From Candidatus Methanosuratincola subterraneus (GTDB lineage Archaea; Thermoproteota; Methanomethylicia; Methanomethylicales; Methanomethylicaceae), in contig RXGA01000002.1 in NCBI GenBank assembly GCA_004028775.1, positions 124,001-188,000 of the forward strand: a stretch of DNA of 64,000 nt, written 5' to 3'. Shown in pieces: positions 33,822-41,474 of this stretch; within the stretch, counting starts at the first letter, position 1, and the number at the start of each line of letters is the position of its first letter. The notes below the pieces were generated by a model. It saw nothing but the letters and a program-made list of their open reading frames with translations. It was not told the DNA's origin and made no database searches. The translations under genes were made by a program, and so were the position numbers.

Positions 33822-34259
33822 ATGGATGAGATCGACATGAAAATACTAAAGCTGCTTCAGGAGGATTCAAGGATTTCATACACTGACCTCTCGTGCAATG
33901 TAGGCATCTCGGAGACTGCTGTCAGGAGGAGGGTCAAGAAACTCCTCGACGAGGGGATAATCACCAAATTCACAATCAAAATAGACCCTGAGAAGCTGGG
34001 GAAAGGGGTCACCGCATTTGTGGGGGTAGATGTAGGCGGGGAAATGGGCCCTGTTGCAGGATCAGAGCTCCTGAACGATCCGGCGATATCCGAACTATAC
34101 ACCGTTACTGGAGACTTCGATTTGTTGATCAAAGTCACATGCAGGGACGTGAAGGAGCTTGAGAGGGTGATAGAGAGGGTGCGCTCCATGGATTTCACAA
34201 AGACGACGAAGACGCACGTTGTCCTCAGGAAGCTGAAGGACGCGCCACTGGAGCCATAA
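33822..34259 (+). CDS. Lrp/AsnC-family regulator (first of tandem pair)
   Basis: A 145-residue protein with the N-terminal helix-turn-helix (LKLLQEDSRISYTDLSCNVG, ETAVRRRVKKLLDEGIITKF) and C-terminal RAM effector domain (ELYTVTGDFDLLIKVTC). Such regulators bind amino acids or other small ligands. The second Lrp gene starts 12 bases after it, so they are probably co-transcribed. It is divergent from the membrane hydrolase gene. Confidence 0.9.
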   Translation: MDEIDMKILKLLQEDSRISYTDLSCNVGISETAVRRRVKKLLDEGIITKFTIKIDPEKLGKGVTAFVGVDVGGEMGPVAGSELLNDPAISELYTVTGDFDLLIKVTCRDVKELERVIERVRSMDFTKTTKTHVVLRKLKDAPLEP

Positions 34260-34271
34260 GGAGGTGAAAGA

Positions 34272-34718
34272 ATGTTTTATGATGAGATTGACCTGATGAT
34301 ACTCAGGGAGCTTCAAGAAGATGCGATGACCAGCTACAGGGATATCGCCGAAAAGCTGAACCTTTCAGTCGGCACGGTCCACAACAGGATAAAGAGGCTG
34401 AAAGAGATCGGGCTGATCAAGAGCTTCTCGGCTATTGTTGATGCTGAGAAGCTAGGTTACGGGCTGACTGCAATAGTGCTCATGCAGGTAGAGGGCGAGA
34501 AGATTGTCGAGGTCGAGGAGAAGCTCGCGACATCCAAGTCGATTATTGCAGTCTACGACACAACAGGGGAGTTCGACATAATAGCCATTGGCAAATTCAA
34601 GAACAGGGAGGACCTGAACACTTTCATAAAAGAAGCGCTGAAGATCCAGGCAATCAAGAGGACGGTCACGAGCATCGCCCTTAACGTTGTGAAGGAGGAC
34701 TTAAGGATCAAGTTCTAG
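34272..34718 (+). CDS. Lrp/AsnC-family regulator (second of tandem pair)
   Basis: A 148-residue Lrp/AsnC protein: helix-turn-helix LRELQEDAMTSYRDIAEKLN with SVGTVHNRIKRLKEIGLIKS, then the RAM domain with AVYDTTGEFDIIAIGKF. GGAGGTG precedes the ATG. It differs enough from the first copy to be a separate regulator rather than a recent duplicate, and the two may form mixed oligomers. Its 3' end overlaps the convergent acyl-CoA synthetase gene by 11 bases. Confidence 0.9.
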   Translation: MFYDEIDLMILRELQEDAMTSYRDIAEKLNLSVGTVHNRIKRLKEIGLIKSFSAIVDAEKLGYGLTAIVLMQVEGEKIVEVEEKLATSKSIIAVYDTTGEFDIIAIGKFKNREDLNTFIKEALKIQAIKRTVTSIALNVVKEDLRIKF

Positions 34719-36108
34719 AGCTTTTTCGTCTCCTGAACTCGCGATACCTTACCATCGCGGATGCAGCTTCGGCAGCAGACAACGAACTTGGGAATACAGG
34801 GATCCCTGCTTTTATGAGCGCGCGTGAGGCCGCGCTCTGGGATGGGCCGAGCATATCGACCACAAAGAGCGGCTTATTTGTGGCGCGGACGATCTCTGAG
34901 ATCGATTTTGCGGCTTCAATCTCAGATCTTATGAGGCTCGGCATTGCTATCGATCCGATCGTACCAAAACCCAACAGAAACGCCATGTCGAATTCAGGCG
35001 ACTTGAGAACGGCCTCGAGTATCCGCGAGTAATCGAAAGGGTCTGGGGATGCCACCATGTCTATCGGGTTCCTCTTTGACCAGAACCCCGGAAGGGTCGC
35101 ATCTGCAACCTCGAAAACTTCCCTGGGGAGCGGAGGGAGCGAAATCCCTTTCATCTCGAGGGCGTCGGCGCATTCTATCCCCCACCCACCTCCTGTCGTA
35201 ACCACGGCTGCGGATCTCCCTGATGGTATGGGGAGGCTTGAGAAGGCGAAGGATATGCGAAAGAGCTCAGCAGGGTCTCTTGCTCTTATCACAGAATACT
35301 GCCTGAATACGCCATCAATGATCTTGTCCTCGACTGCGATAGCCCCCGTATGGGATGAAGCGGCTGCGGCACCAGCAGAAGTCACACCCACTTTCATAGC
35401 TACAACTGGTTTCTTCAGGGTGCAGGATGACAACGAAGAAACTAGTCGCCTGCCGTCCTTCACTGACTCCAAGTATAGCGCAATCACCTTCGTGCTATCG
35501 TCAGTTTCAAAATACTCCAGAAGTTCAGGGATGGAGAGGTCAGACTCGTTGCCAATGCTTACGAACTTGCTGAACCCAACGCCATGTTCCTTTGCCCAGG
35601 CCAGGACAGTCGTGCCTACAGCGCCGCTCTGGGATACAAACGAGATCTCCCCCCTTGGCGGCACGAGGGATGTAAAGGTCGAGACTAAATCCGAGTGGGA
35701 GCTGTATATCCCCATGCAATTTGGACCGATGATGCGCATCCCGCGCGCCCTTGCTGCCTGGACAACCTTGCGCTCAAGGTCAGAGCGCCCGGACTCTCCG
35801 AATCCGGCTGAGACCACGATTGCGTACTTCGCGCCCTTTTCCCCACACTCAACCACTGCATCGTAGACGAGACCGCTTGGGAGGGCGATCACTGCAAGAT
35901 CGATCTCCTCAGGAAGTTCAAAAACGGATCTGTGGCAAGGTATGCCGAGCACTTCATTAGCCCTTGGATTCACGGCATAGATCCTGCCGCGGAATCCGCC
36001 GTTCAAGAGGTTACGGAGCAGGACGTGGCCCCAGGCCTCGGGATCCCTTGAAGCCCCTATAACGCAGACAGACCTGGGCGAGAAGAGATGCTCTAATGAA
36101 TCACCCAT
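34708..36108 (-). CDS. Acyl-CoA synthetase (NDP-forming), alpha subunit type
   Basis: A 466-residue protein with the alpha-subunit domains of archaeal NDP-forming acetate-CoA ligase: CoA-binding Rossmann domain (VCVIGASRDPEAWGH), succinyl-CoA-synthetase-like domain (IIGPNCMGIYSS, FVSQSGAVG), and the phospho-histidine in ASSHTGAIAV. It converts acyl-CoA and phosphate to acid plus NTP via a beta subunit, which is not seen in the window. That partner must be elsewhere, so substrate range cannot be judged. ATG 36108 opens in the conserved LFSPRSVCVIGAS. Confidence 0.85.
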   Translation of the reverse strand: MGDSLEHLFSPRSVCVIGASRDPEAWGHVLLRNLLNGGFRGRIYAVNPRANEVLGIPCHRSVFELPEEIDLAVIALPSGLVYDAVVECGEKGAKYAIVVSAGFGESGRSDLERKVVQAARARGMRIIGPNCMGIYSSHSDLVSTFTSLVPPRGEISFVSQSGAVGTTVLAWAKEHGVGFSKFVSIGNESDLSIPELLEYFETDDSTKVIALYLESVKDGRRLVSSLSSCTLKKPVVAMKVGVTSAGAAAASSHTGAIAVEDKIIDGVFRQYSVIRARDPAELFRISFAFSSLPIPSGRSAAVVTTGGGWGIECADALEMKGISLPPLPREVFEVADATLPGFWSKRNPIDMVASPDPFDYSRILEAVLKSPEFDMAFLLGFGTIGSIAMPSLIRSEIEAAKSISEIVRATNKPLFVVDMLGPSQSAASRALIKAGIPVFPSSLSAAEAASAMVRYREFRRRKSSRT

Positions 36109-36152
36109 GCATTAAACTTGGCGCTTCATGCTAAAAAATGGATGCCTCGCCC

Positions 36153-36608
36153 TTATTTCCCGAGGAGGTGCCGGAGCACTTCATAAACCCTGTTGGTGAA
36201 TTCCTTCTTCACGACTGATAGGTTTTCAACCTTTTTGAGAAACTTGATCGATACAACTTTTGTCGCTGCGTATTCAACCGCGACATCATCCCTATAGGCA
36301 TCCCTGAGGCACTCAATGAGCAGGTTTACAAGATCATGCGCTAGGGTGTTGCGCCTCCGCTTCAGCTCAAAAGAGAAATCTTCTGCCTTCATTTCGTCAA
36401 ATATCCGGATCTCGTTCACCGCAGCGTTAAGGGCGGGGAGGAGGAGGTTCTCGAGCTCCCAGACGTCGATTGTTAGGTTCAGCCCTCTTTCAGGGCTGAT
36501 TCCAGAGAGGATCTGGGAGGAGAGCCTCTCTGAAGCGTCATAAAGCACCTTCTCGAGCTCGAGCCCAGATAACGCTTCCTTGCGATCATTGAATTGTGGC
36601 TTGGGCAA
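36153..36608 (-). CDS. Helical protein of unknown function
   Basis: A 151-residue, mostly helical, charged protein without a recognised family. A pattern of helices (LELEKVLYDASERLSSQIL, LENLLLPALNAAVNEI, RRRNTLAHDLVNLLIECLRD) suggests a bundle. The start is TTG 36608 with GAGGAG about nine bases upstream. It is divergent from a small winged-helix gene to its right and follows the acyl-CoA synthetase gene start across 44 bases. It is likely a real gene because codon use and start context match its neighbours. Confidence 0.55.
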   Translation of the reverse strand: MPKPQFNDRKEALSGLELEKVLYDASERLSSQILSGISPERGLNLTIDVWELENLLLPALNAAVNEIRIFDEMKAEDFSFELKRRRNTLAHDLVNLLIECLRDAYRDDVAVEYAATKVVSIKFLKKVENLSVVKKEFTNRVYEVLRHLLGK

Positions 36609-36735
36609 AAATGAGTCTCCTCACATAGAAAGTGTGCACGCAAACTGAAATATCTTTCTAGATCTGTGCAACAAATGGCAAGTGTTATTAGGTCTCCATG
36701 GTCGTAATTCAGATCACAATAAAGGGGTATCCACA

Positions 36736-37140
36736 TTGCCTCGGAGGATCGTCCCTAGAGCCAAGAGATCCGGCAAGATGTACTTCATTGCCTCGAAGGT
36801 CTCTGGCAACATGGGCCTGAAGGAGATCACCGAGATAGTCTTCACTAATGCCGAGTCATATAAGGAGATAGCTACCCTAATACTCGAATGGATAAAGATC
36901 AAGAGCGACCGCGAGAACAGGGGGTATCCAAGGTGGGTTACGACCCAGGAGCTCTCAGACTATATCAACGAGAGGCTGAAGAGGCGGAGGAGGAGTGCAG
37001 CCTACACAGTAATCAAGGACTACCTTTTGCCGCTGGGAATACTGGAATACAGGACCTCGGAATCAAAGTATGTGATAAGCAGGGATTTTTCAGGCGCGCT
37101 CAAGAGGCTCGCGGACGCCTACACCAAATGGACCGCATAG
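36736..37140 (+). CDS. Small winged-helix-like protein upstream of nifB
   Basis: A 134-residue basic protein. The centre resembles a winged helix (RWVTTQELSDYINERLKRR, AAYTVIKDYLLPLGILEYR), so DNA or RNA binding is likely. TTG 36736 is taken as start because AAAGGGG lies 8 bases before it; an ATG at 36778 would shorten it by 14 residues. It ends 48 bases before the NifB start; a TATA-like TATATAAC at 37140-37150 suggests NifB has its own promoter. Confidence 0.55.
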   Translation: MPRRIVPRAKRSGKMYFIASKVSGNMGLKEITEIVFTNAESYKEIATLILEWIKIKSDRENRGYPRWVTTQELSDYINERLKRRRRSAAYTVIKDYLLPLGILEYRTSESKYVISRDFSGALKRLADAYTKWTA

Positions 37141-37188
37141 TATATAACACCGTTATAACATAATAGGATAAGTTGAGGGAGAGTGCTT

Positions 37189-38073
37189 ATGGCGGAAAAA
37201 GAGAACCCCAAATGGGCAGGGATAGGATCTAAGTTTGCCCACCTCACAGCAGCCCACCCGTGCTTTGGCGTTAAGGCACATTTCACAGTTGCAAGGATCC
37301 ACCTGCCTGTAGCTCCGAGGTGCAACATCCAGTGCAGATACTGCGTCAGGAAGATAGACAAGTGCGAGCAGAAGCCCGGGATCGCGGCCTGCATAATGGA
37401 CGATGAGATGGCCCTCAAGAGGCTTGAGGCAGAGGTGAAGAGCAACCCCAGCCTTAAGGTCGTCGGCATAGCAGGACCTGGGGATCCGCTAGAGAACGAG
37501 GCAACATACAGGTTGCTAGGACGGATAAAAGAAAGCTACCCTGACCTCATACTGTGCCTCTCAACGAACGGACTGCTGATCGAGGATGTGGCAGACAAAC
37601 TGAAGGATTGCGGGGTCAGGACCGTCACAGTTACAATCAATGCTGTTGATCCGGAAGTTGGATCAAAGATCTATGAGTGGGTCAGGTATAACGGTGAAAC
37701 ACTTGATGAGGCCAAGGGTGCTGGGCTGCTGATACAGAAGCAGTTTCGAGGGATTGAAGAGCTTGTTAAGAGGGGGGTAGTCGTCAGAATAAACACCGTG
37801 CTAATACCAGGGGTCAACACTCACCAGATCCCGCGCATTGCGGAGGAGGCCTCAAAGAGGGGGGCTAGCCTCATGAACATAATACCGCTCATACCGCAGC
37901 ACGGTTTCAAGGATCACAGGAGGCCGACATGTCAAGAGCTCGAGGAGGCGAGAAAGGCCGCGGAGAAGCACCTCCCGCAGTTCAGGCTCTGCCGGCAATG
38001 CAGGGCTGACGCCGCAGGGATTCCTGGAAAAGAGGGGGGGAGCGGCGCGACCTCTGAATACTTCCACGGATGA
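37189..38073 (+). CDS. nifB: NifB-like radical SAM protein (nitrogenase cofactor core synthesis family)
   Basis: A 294-residue radical SAM protein with the full NifB core: HPCFG at 23-27, CNIQCRYC (Cys45, 49, 52) for the SAM cluster, GIAGPGDPLENE, LCLSTNG, VTVTINAVDPEVGSKIY, and the C-terminal CRQCRADAAG that binds a second cluster. NifB builds the 8Fe-9S-C core of nitrogenase cofactor. The C-terminal NifX-like domain of bacterial forms is absent, as in archaea. ATG 37189 follows GAGGGAGAG. No nifHDK, nifE or nifN lies in this window. It could act in nitrogen fixation elsewhere in the genome or in another cluster assembly. Confidence 0.85.
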   Translation: MAEKENPKWAGIGSKFAHLTAAHPCFGVKAHFTVARIHLPVAPRCNIQCRYCVRKIDKCEQKPGIAACIMDDEMALKRLEAEVKSNPSLKVVGIAGPGDPLENEATYRLLGRIKESYPDLILCLSTNGLLIEDVADKLKDCGVRTVTVTINAVDPEVGSKIYEWVRYNGETLDEAKGAGLLIQKQFRGIEELVKRGVVVRINTVLIPGVNTHQIPRIAEEASKRGASLMNIIPLIPQHGFKDHRRPTCQELEEARKAAEKHLPQFRLCRQCRADAAGIPGKEGGSGATSEYFHG

Positions 38074-38076
38074 TCC

Positions 38077-39585
38077 TCACTTGGAATTCAGGAGTGAGCG
38101 GATGTCCTCAGCCCGCATGAACCTCTCTTTACCGTGGTGCTTAACCCGCATGGAGAAGCCCTTGGGCACAATTATCGAGGTTGATTGGGAGATTGGAACC
38201 TCGACATGGACCTCTTGCGTGCTGCTCAATGGCCTGTGCTCAAGATCAACAGTCTCCCCTACGGATGGCATGATGATCTCTCCAGTGTGCTGCTTGACCG
38301 ACTCTGCAAGAGCCTTCAGGCTCTCCTCATCCCCGTGGACTAGGACTAGCCTCTCTGGCTTAATCCTCGAGATGTAGTTGCAGAGCTCGTTGTGCATTGC
38401 ATGGGCAGATATGTCAAAGTGGGCCACTTTGCACCTGACATTTACTTCCTTGGACTCCTTTGATAACATGTCCCTGAGGGTGAAGTTCCTAATTCCGGAC
38501 ATGAGCTGGTGTCCGGTTGTGCCTTCCTCCATATGGCCGCACAAGGCGATCAGGTTCTTCTCGTCCTCAGCCATCTTTATCATGTGCCAGACGCTCCACC
38601 CGCCCCTAAGCATCCCCGAGGGCGCAAGTATTATGCAGGCGCAGTCCCTCTGGTAGAGGCGTTTCCTTTCGGATATGCTCTTGAATGTCCGGAGGGCTTC
38701 CCACCGGAACGGGTTGATGTTGTTGAATAGGTATGCCCGCCTCACCTTGTCGTCCATGTAGATCAGGAACTGCTCATAAATCCGGAGCGTTTCTATCGCC
38801 ATGCCCTCCAGGTAGACCTCCACGTTCGGGATCTTGTTCCAGCTGTCCTTCAGTATCTTGAGTATCTCCTGCGCCTTCCCCACAGAGAATGTTGGGATGA
38901 GTATCTTACCGCCCGACTCTACAGTCGACCTGACTGATTCGATGAATTCCTTTCCTGTCTCTTCCCTGCTCTTCCTGTTCTTCCCACCGTAGGTCCCTTC
39001 GCATATGAGCACGTCAGGGTAGACCAAGTCTTCAGTGCGCCAGTACCTGAGGTGGTTGGAGGAAGTCCCTAGATCCCCCGAGTATACGAGCCTGAATCCC
39101 TTGTACGTTATCTCAGTCATTGTGGATCCCAATATGTGGCCAGCATTGTGGAAGTTCACGCTAATCGAGTCGAGTTTGAAGACCTCATGGTAAGTCGTCG
39201 GGACGGCCAGCTTGTTCAGCACCTGGTGCATCTCCTTGGAAGACCACAGGCGATCCTCCTTGGGCCACTCCCTTTCCATTATCGAGAGCTCGTCCTGCCA
39301 GAGGAGCTTGACGAGTGCAAGGGTTGGCAGGGTCATGAAGACCTTGCCCTTGAATCCCCTTCTGACGAGCTCAGGTATGGCCCCAGTATGGTCCAGGTGC
39401 GCATGGGAGACAAACACGGCATCCAGATTCTCAACGCTTGTTCCTGTGAAATCAGGCAATGCATTCGGTCCAGTTGCAGCGGGATCTATGCCGCAGTCGA
39501 GGAGAAAGTGGTGGTTATTTATGTCTAGTCGTATGCACGAGCGCCCTACCTCGCGTCCTGCTCCTAGCAGCCTTAGCTGGGGCAT
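38077..39585 (-). CDS. Beta-CASP metallo-beta-lactamase nuclease (aCPSF/RNase J-like)
   Basis: A 502-residue beta-CASP nuclease for RNA processing. The MBL motifs are VSHAHLDHTGA (HxHxDH), NAGHILGS and VYSGDLG; the beta-CASP insertion has ICEGTYGGKNR, ILIPTFSVGKAQEI and APSGMLRGGW; the C-terminal histidines lie in FDISAHA and VLVHGDEE. There is no N-terminal KH domain, so it is not the aCPSF1 form but closer to aCPSF2. ATG 39585 (MPQLRLLGAGREVGRS) opens the conserved fold; a longer frame is rejected. The last 70 residues are an unassigned tail. Confidence 0.87.
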   Translation of the reverse strand: MPQLRLLGAGREVGRSCIRLDINNHHFLLDCGIDPAATGPNALPDFTGTSVENLDAVFVSHAHLDHTGAIPELVRRGFKGKVFMTLPTLALVKLLWQDELSIMEREWPKEDRLWSSKEMHQVLNKLAVPTTYHEVFKLDSISVNFHNAGHILGSTMTEITYKGFRLVYSGDLGTSSNHLRYWRTEDLVYPDVLICEGTYGGKNRKSREETGKEFIESVRSTVESGGKILIPTFSVGKAQEILKILKDSWNKIPNVEVYLEGMAIETLRIYEQFLIYMDDKVRRAYLFNNINPFRWEALRTFKSISERKRLYQRDCACIILAPSGMLRGGWSVWHMIKMAEDEKNLIALCGHMEEGTTGHQLMSGIRNFTLRDMLSKESKEVNVRCKVAHFDISAHAMHNELCNYISRIKPERLVLVHGDEESLKALAESVKQHTGEIIMPSVGETVDLEHRPLSSTQEVHVEVPISQSTSIIVPKGFSMRVKHHGKERFMRAEDIRSLLNSK

Positions 39586-39741
39586 CACAAGAAACCTCAA
39601 TACCCAATAAAGCTTGTATTTCAATCTTTTTAAAGGTTTTTATCTAAAAAAATTTTAAAGTGGATCTTTTGCTGGGGCAATGCAAAGATAAATAGACCCT
39701 CATAGATACCCTTTTTCAGAAGGGGAAAGGGGCATCAAAAA

Positions 39742-40074
39742 ATGTCTGCGATTCCAGTAGATATTACAGACAAGGATTTTGATAGTTTTATAGACAGGAA
39801 TGAGACTGCTGTTGTGGAGTTCTGGGATCCCTGGTGCAGCATATGCAGCGAGATGGCCCCAGTGTATGAGGGGCTTGCGAGGAAATATTCAGGCAAGGCA
39901 GCTTTTGCAAAGCTTAACATGAGGGAGAACAGGAAGAAGCCAGAGGATTATGAGGTCTATGTCACTCCCACATTCATCTTCTTCAAGAACGGCAGGGAGA
40001 TCCACAGACTCGGGGGCCTAATGGAGCCTGAGAAGCTCGAGGAAGATCTCAAGGAACATCTGCTCAGGCTATGA
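39742..40074 (+). CDS. Thioredoxin-fold protein
   Basis: A 110-residue thioredoxin with active-site motif WDPWCSIC (CxxC), cis-proline in VTPTFIFFKNG, and the usual VVEFWDPWC strand. It acts in disulfide exchange in the cytosol. The Ser-Ile active-site pair differs from the common Gly-Pro, which may shift redox potential. It begins an operon-like run (thioredoxin, HAD phosphatase, methyltransferase, Elp3). A TATA-like AAATAGACC region lies upstream. Confidence 0.88.
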   Translation: MSAIPVDITDKDFDSFIDRNETAVVEFWDPWCSICSEMAPVYEGLARKYSGKAAFAKLNMRENRKKPEDYEVYVTPTFIFFKNGREIHRLGGLMEPEKLEEDLKEHLLRL

Positions 40075-40093
40075 TTGAGAGAAGTGGTTTTCG

Positions 40094-40786
40094 ATGATAA
40101 GGGCTGTTGCCACAGACGTAGACGGGACCATCACTGATGACAATTCAATAATCGACATCGAGGCCATCGAGGCAATAAGGAAGCTCGAGGGGAGCGGGAT
40201 AAAGGTAATCCTGTGCTCTGGCAACGCGCTCTGCATACTCAAGGCACTCGCCAGGTACATAGGTTGCAGCGGGCCAACAGTCGCTGAGAATGGAGGGGTC
40301 GTCGAATATAGAGGGAAGATAAAGATCCTGGGAGAGAGGGGGCTCGGCAGGAGAGCAATCGATCACCTAAGGTCAGTGTACGGCGATCTCATCAGAGAAG
40401 CATGGTCAAACCCTCACAGGTACGTCGATGCCGCGATAATGAGAACGATTGATTATGACAAAGTGGCTTCGGAAGTGAACAAATTCGAAGGGATCAAGGT
40501 CATTGACAGCGGATTCGCATACCACATCCTTGACAAGAGGGTTGACAAGGGCGTTGGCCTCCTCGAGGCTCTCAGGTGGGCGGGGCTCAGCAGGGAGGAG
40601 GTGGCAGGAGTTGGGGACAGCATGACCGACGCCGAGCTGCTGCGCGCCGCCGGGATCAAGTGTGTCGTAGCCAACGGAGACGAGTCGATCAAGAAGGAGG
40701 CAGACTACGTATCCACGTCCAAATTCGGGAAAGGTTTCGCTGAGATAGCAGAAGCGATCCTGTCAGGGAAAATCGGGAGCACTTAA
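40094..40786 (+). CDS. HAD-superfamily phosphoglycolate phosphatase, archaeal type
   Basis: A 230-residue class IIB HAD phosphatase: motif I ATDVDGTITDD, motif II LCSGNAL, motif III Lys near RVDKGVGLLEAL, and motif IV GVGDSMTDAELLRAAG. It matches archaeal phosphoglycolate phosphatases, which remove 2-phosphoglycolate, though sugar-phosphate activity is possible. ATG 40094 is 19 bases after the thioredoxin stop. The methyltransferase GTG begins 2 bases after its stop. Confidence 0.87.
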   Translation: MIRAVATDVDGTITDDNSIIDIEAIEAIRKLEGSGIKVILCSGNALCILKALARYIGCSGPTVAENGGVVEYRGKIKILGERGLGRRAIDHLRSVYGDLIREAWSNPHRYVDAAIMRTIDYDKVASEVNKFEGIKVIDSGFAYHILDKRVDKGVGLLEALRWAGLSREEVAGVGDSMTDAELLRAAGIKCVVANGDESIKKEADYVSTSKFGKGFAEIAEAILSGKIGST

Positions 40787-40788
40787 AG

Positions 40789-41469
40789 GTGGATTTCTTG
40801 TGGGGCTGCTCCAGAAGGAAGGAGATAGGGGAGCTTTACGACAGGATTTCTGAGGATTTCGCGAGGACCCGGAGGAGGGTCTGGCCCTCGATCCTCGAGC
40901 TTAAGGGAGGCAAAGGGATGGCGCTCGATCTTGGTTGCGGCACAGGGAGGAATGCGGTTGCCCTGGCATCTTTCGGGTATTCCGTTGTCGCAGCAGACCT
41001 GTCAATAGGCATGCTCAATGCGTTCAGGAAGAAATCCTCCCGGCTAGGGATAGAGACGGTCAGATGCGACGCGCTGCACCTACCTTTCAAGGATGGGTCC
41101 TTCGACGCTGTTGCGCTTGTAGCGGTGATACACCACATAGGGGGTAAGGAGAACAGGCTGAGGACGATGGCAGAGGTCAGGAGGGTTACCAAATGCGGGG
41201 GGATGGTCTTGATCACAGCATGGTCCATACTCCAAACCAAGTTCCTGAGAAGGATAATAAGAATCATCTCCAGCCCGTTTAGCGGAGGGGAGCTTGGCGA
41301 TCTGATTGTCCCATGGGGAAGGAAAGGAGGCAGGTTCTACCATTTATTCACTAGATGTGAGCTGGAGAATACAGTCAAGAGATCGGGTTTGAGGATAATC
41401 AAATCATACGGGGAGAGGATAAGGGGGAGGCTCCCCGAGAACTGGGTAGTACTCGCAGAGAAGGATTGA
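40789..41469 (+). CDS. Trm9/ALKBH8-like SAM-dependent tRNA methyltransferase
   Basis: A 226-residue class I methyltransferase. The N-terminus (ELYDRISEDFARTRRRVWPS) and C-terminal GRFYHLFTRCELEN element match the Trm9/ALKBH8 group, which methylates carboxymethyl-uridine at wobble position 34; SAM motifs are LDLGCGTGRN, AADLSIGML and FDAVALVAVIHH. GTG 40789 is 2 bases after the upstream stop. Its 3' end lies five bases before the Elp3 ATG, and Elp3 makes the carboxymethyl precursor, so the two plausibly act in sequence. Substrate match is inferred from family and context. Confidence 0.72.
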   Translation: MDFLWGCSRRKEIGELYDRISEDFARTRRRVWPSILELKGGKGMALDLGCGTGRNAVALASFGYSVVAADLSIGMLNAFRKKSSRLGIETVRCDALHLPFKDGSFDAVALVAVIHHIGGKENRLRTMAEVRRVTKCGGMVLITAWSILQTKFLRRIIRIISSPFSGGELGDLIVPWGRKGGRFYHLFTRCELENTVKRSGLRIIKSYGERIRGRLPENWVVLAEKD

Positions 41470-41474
41470 CGTGG

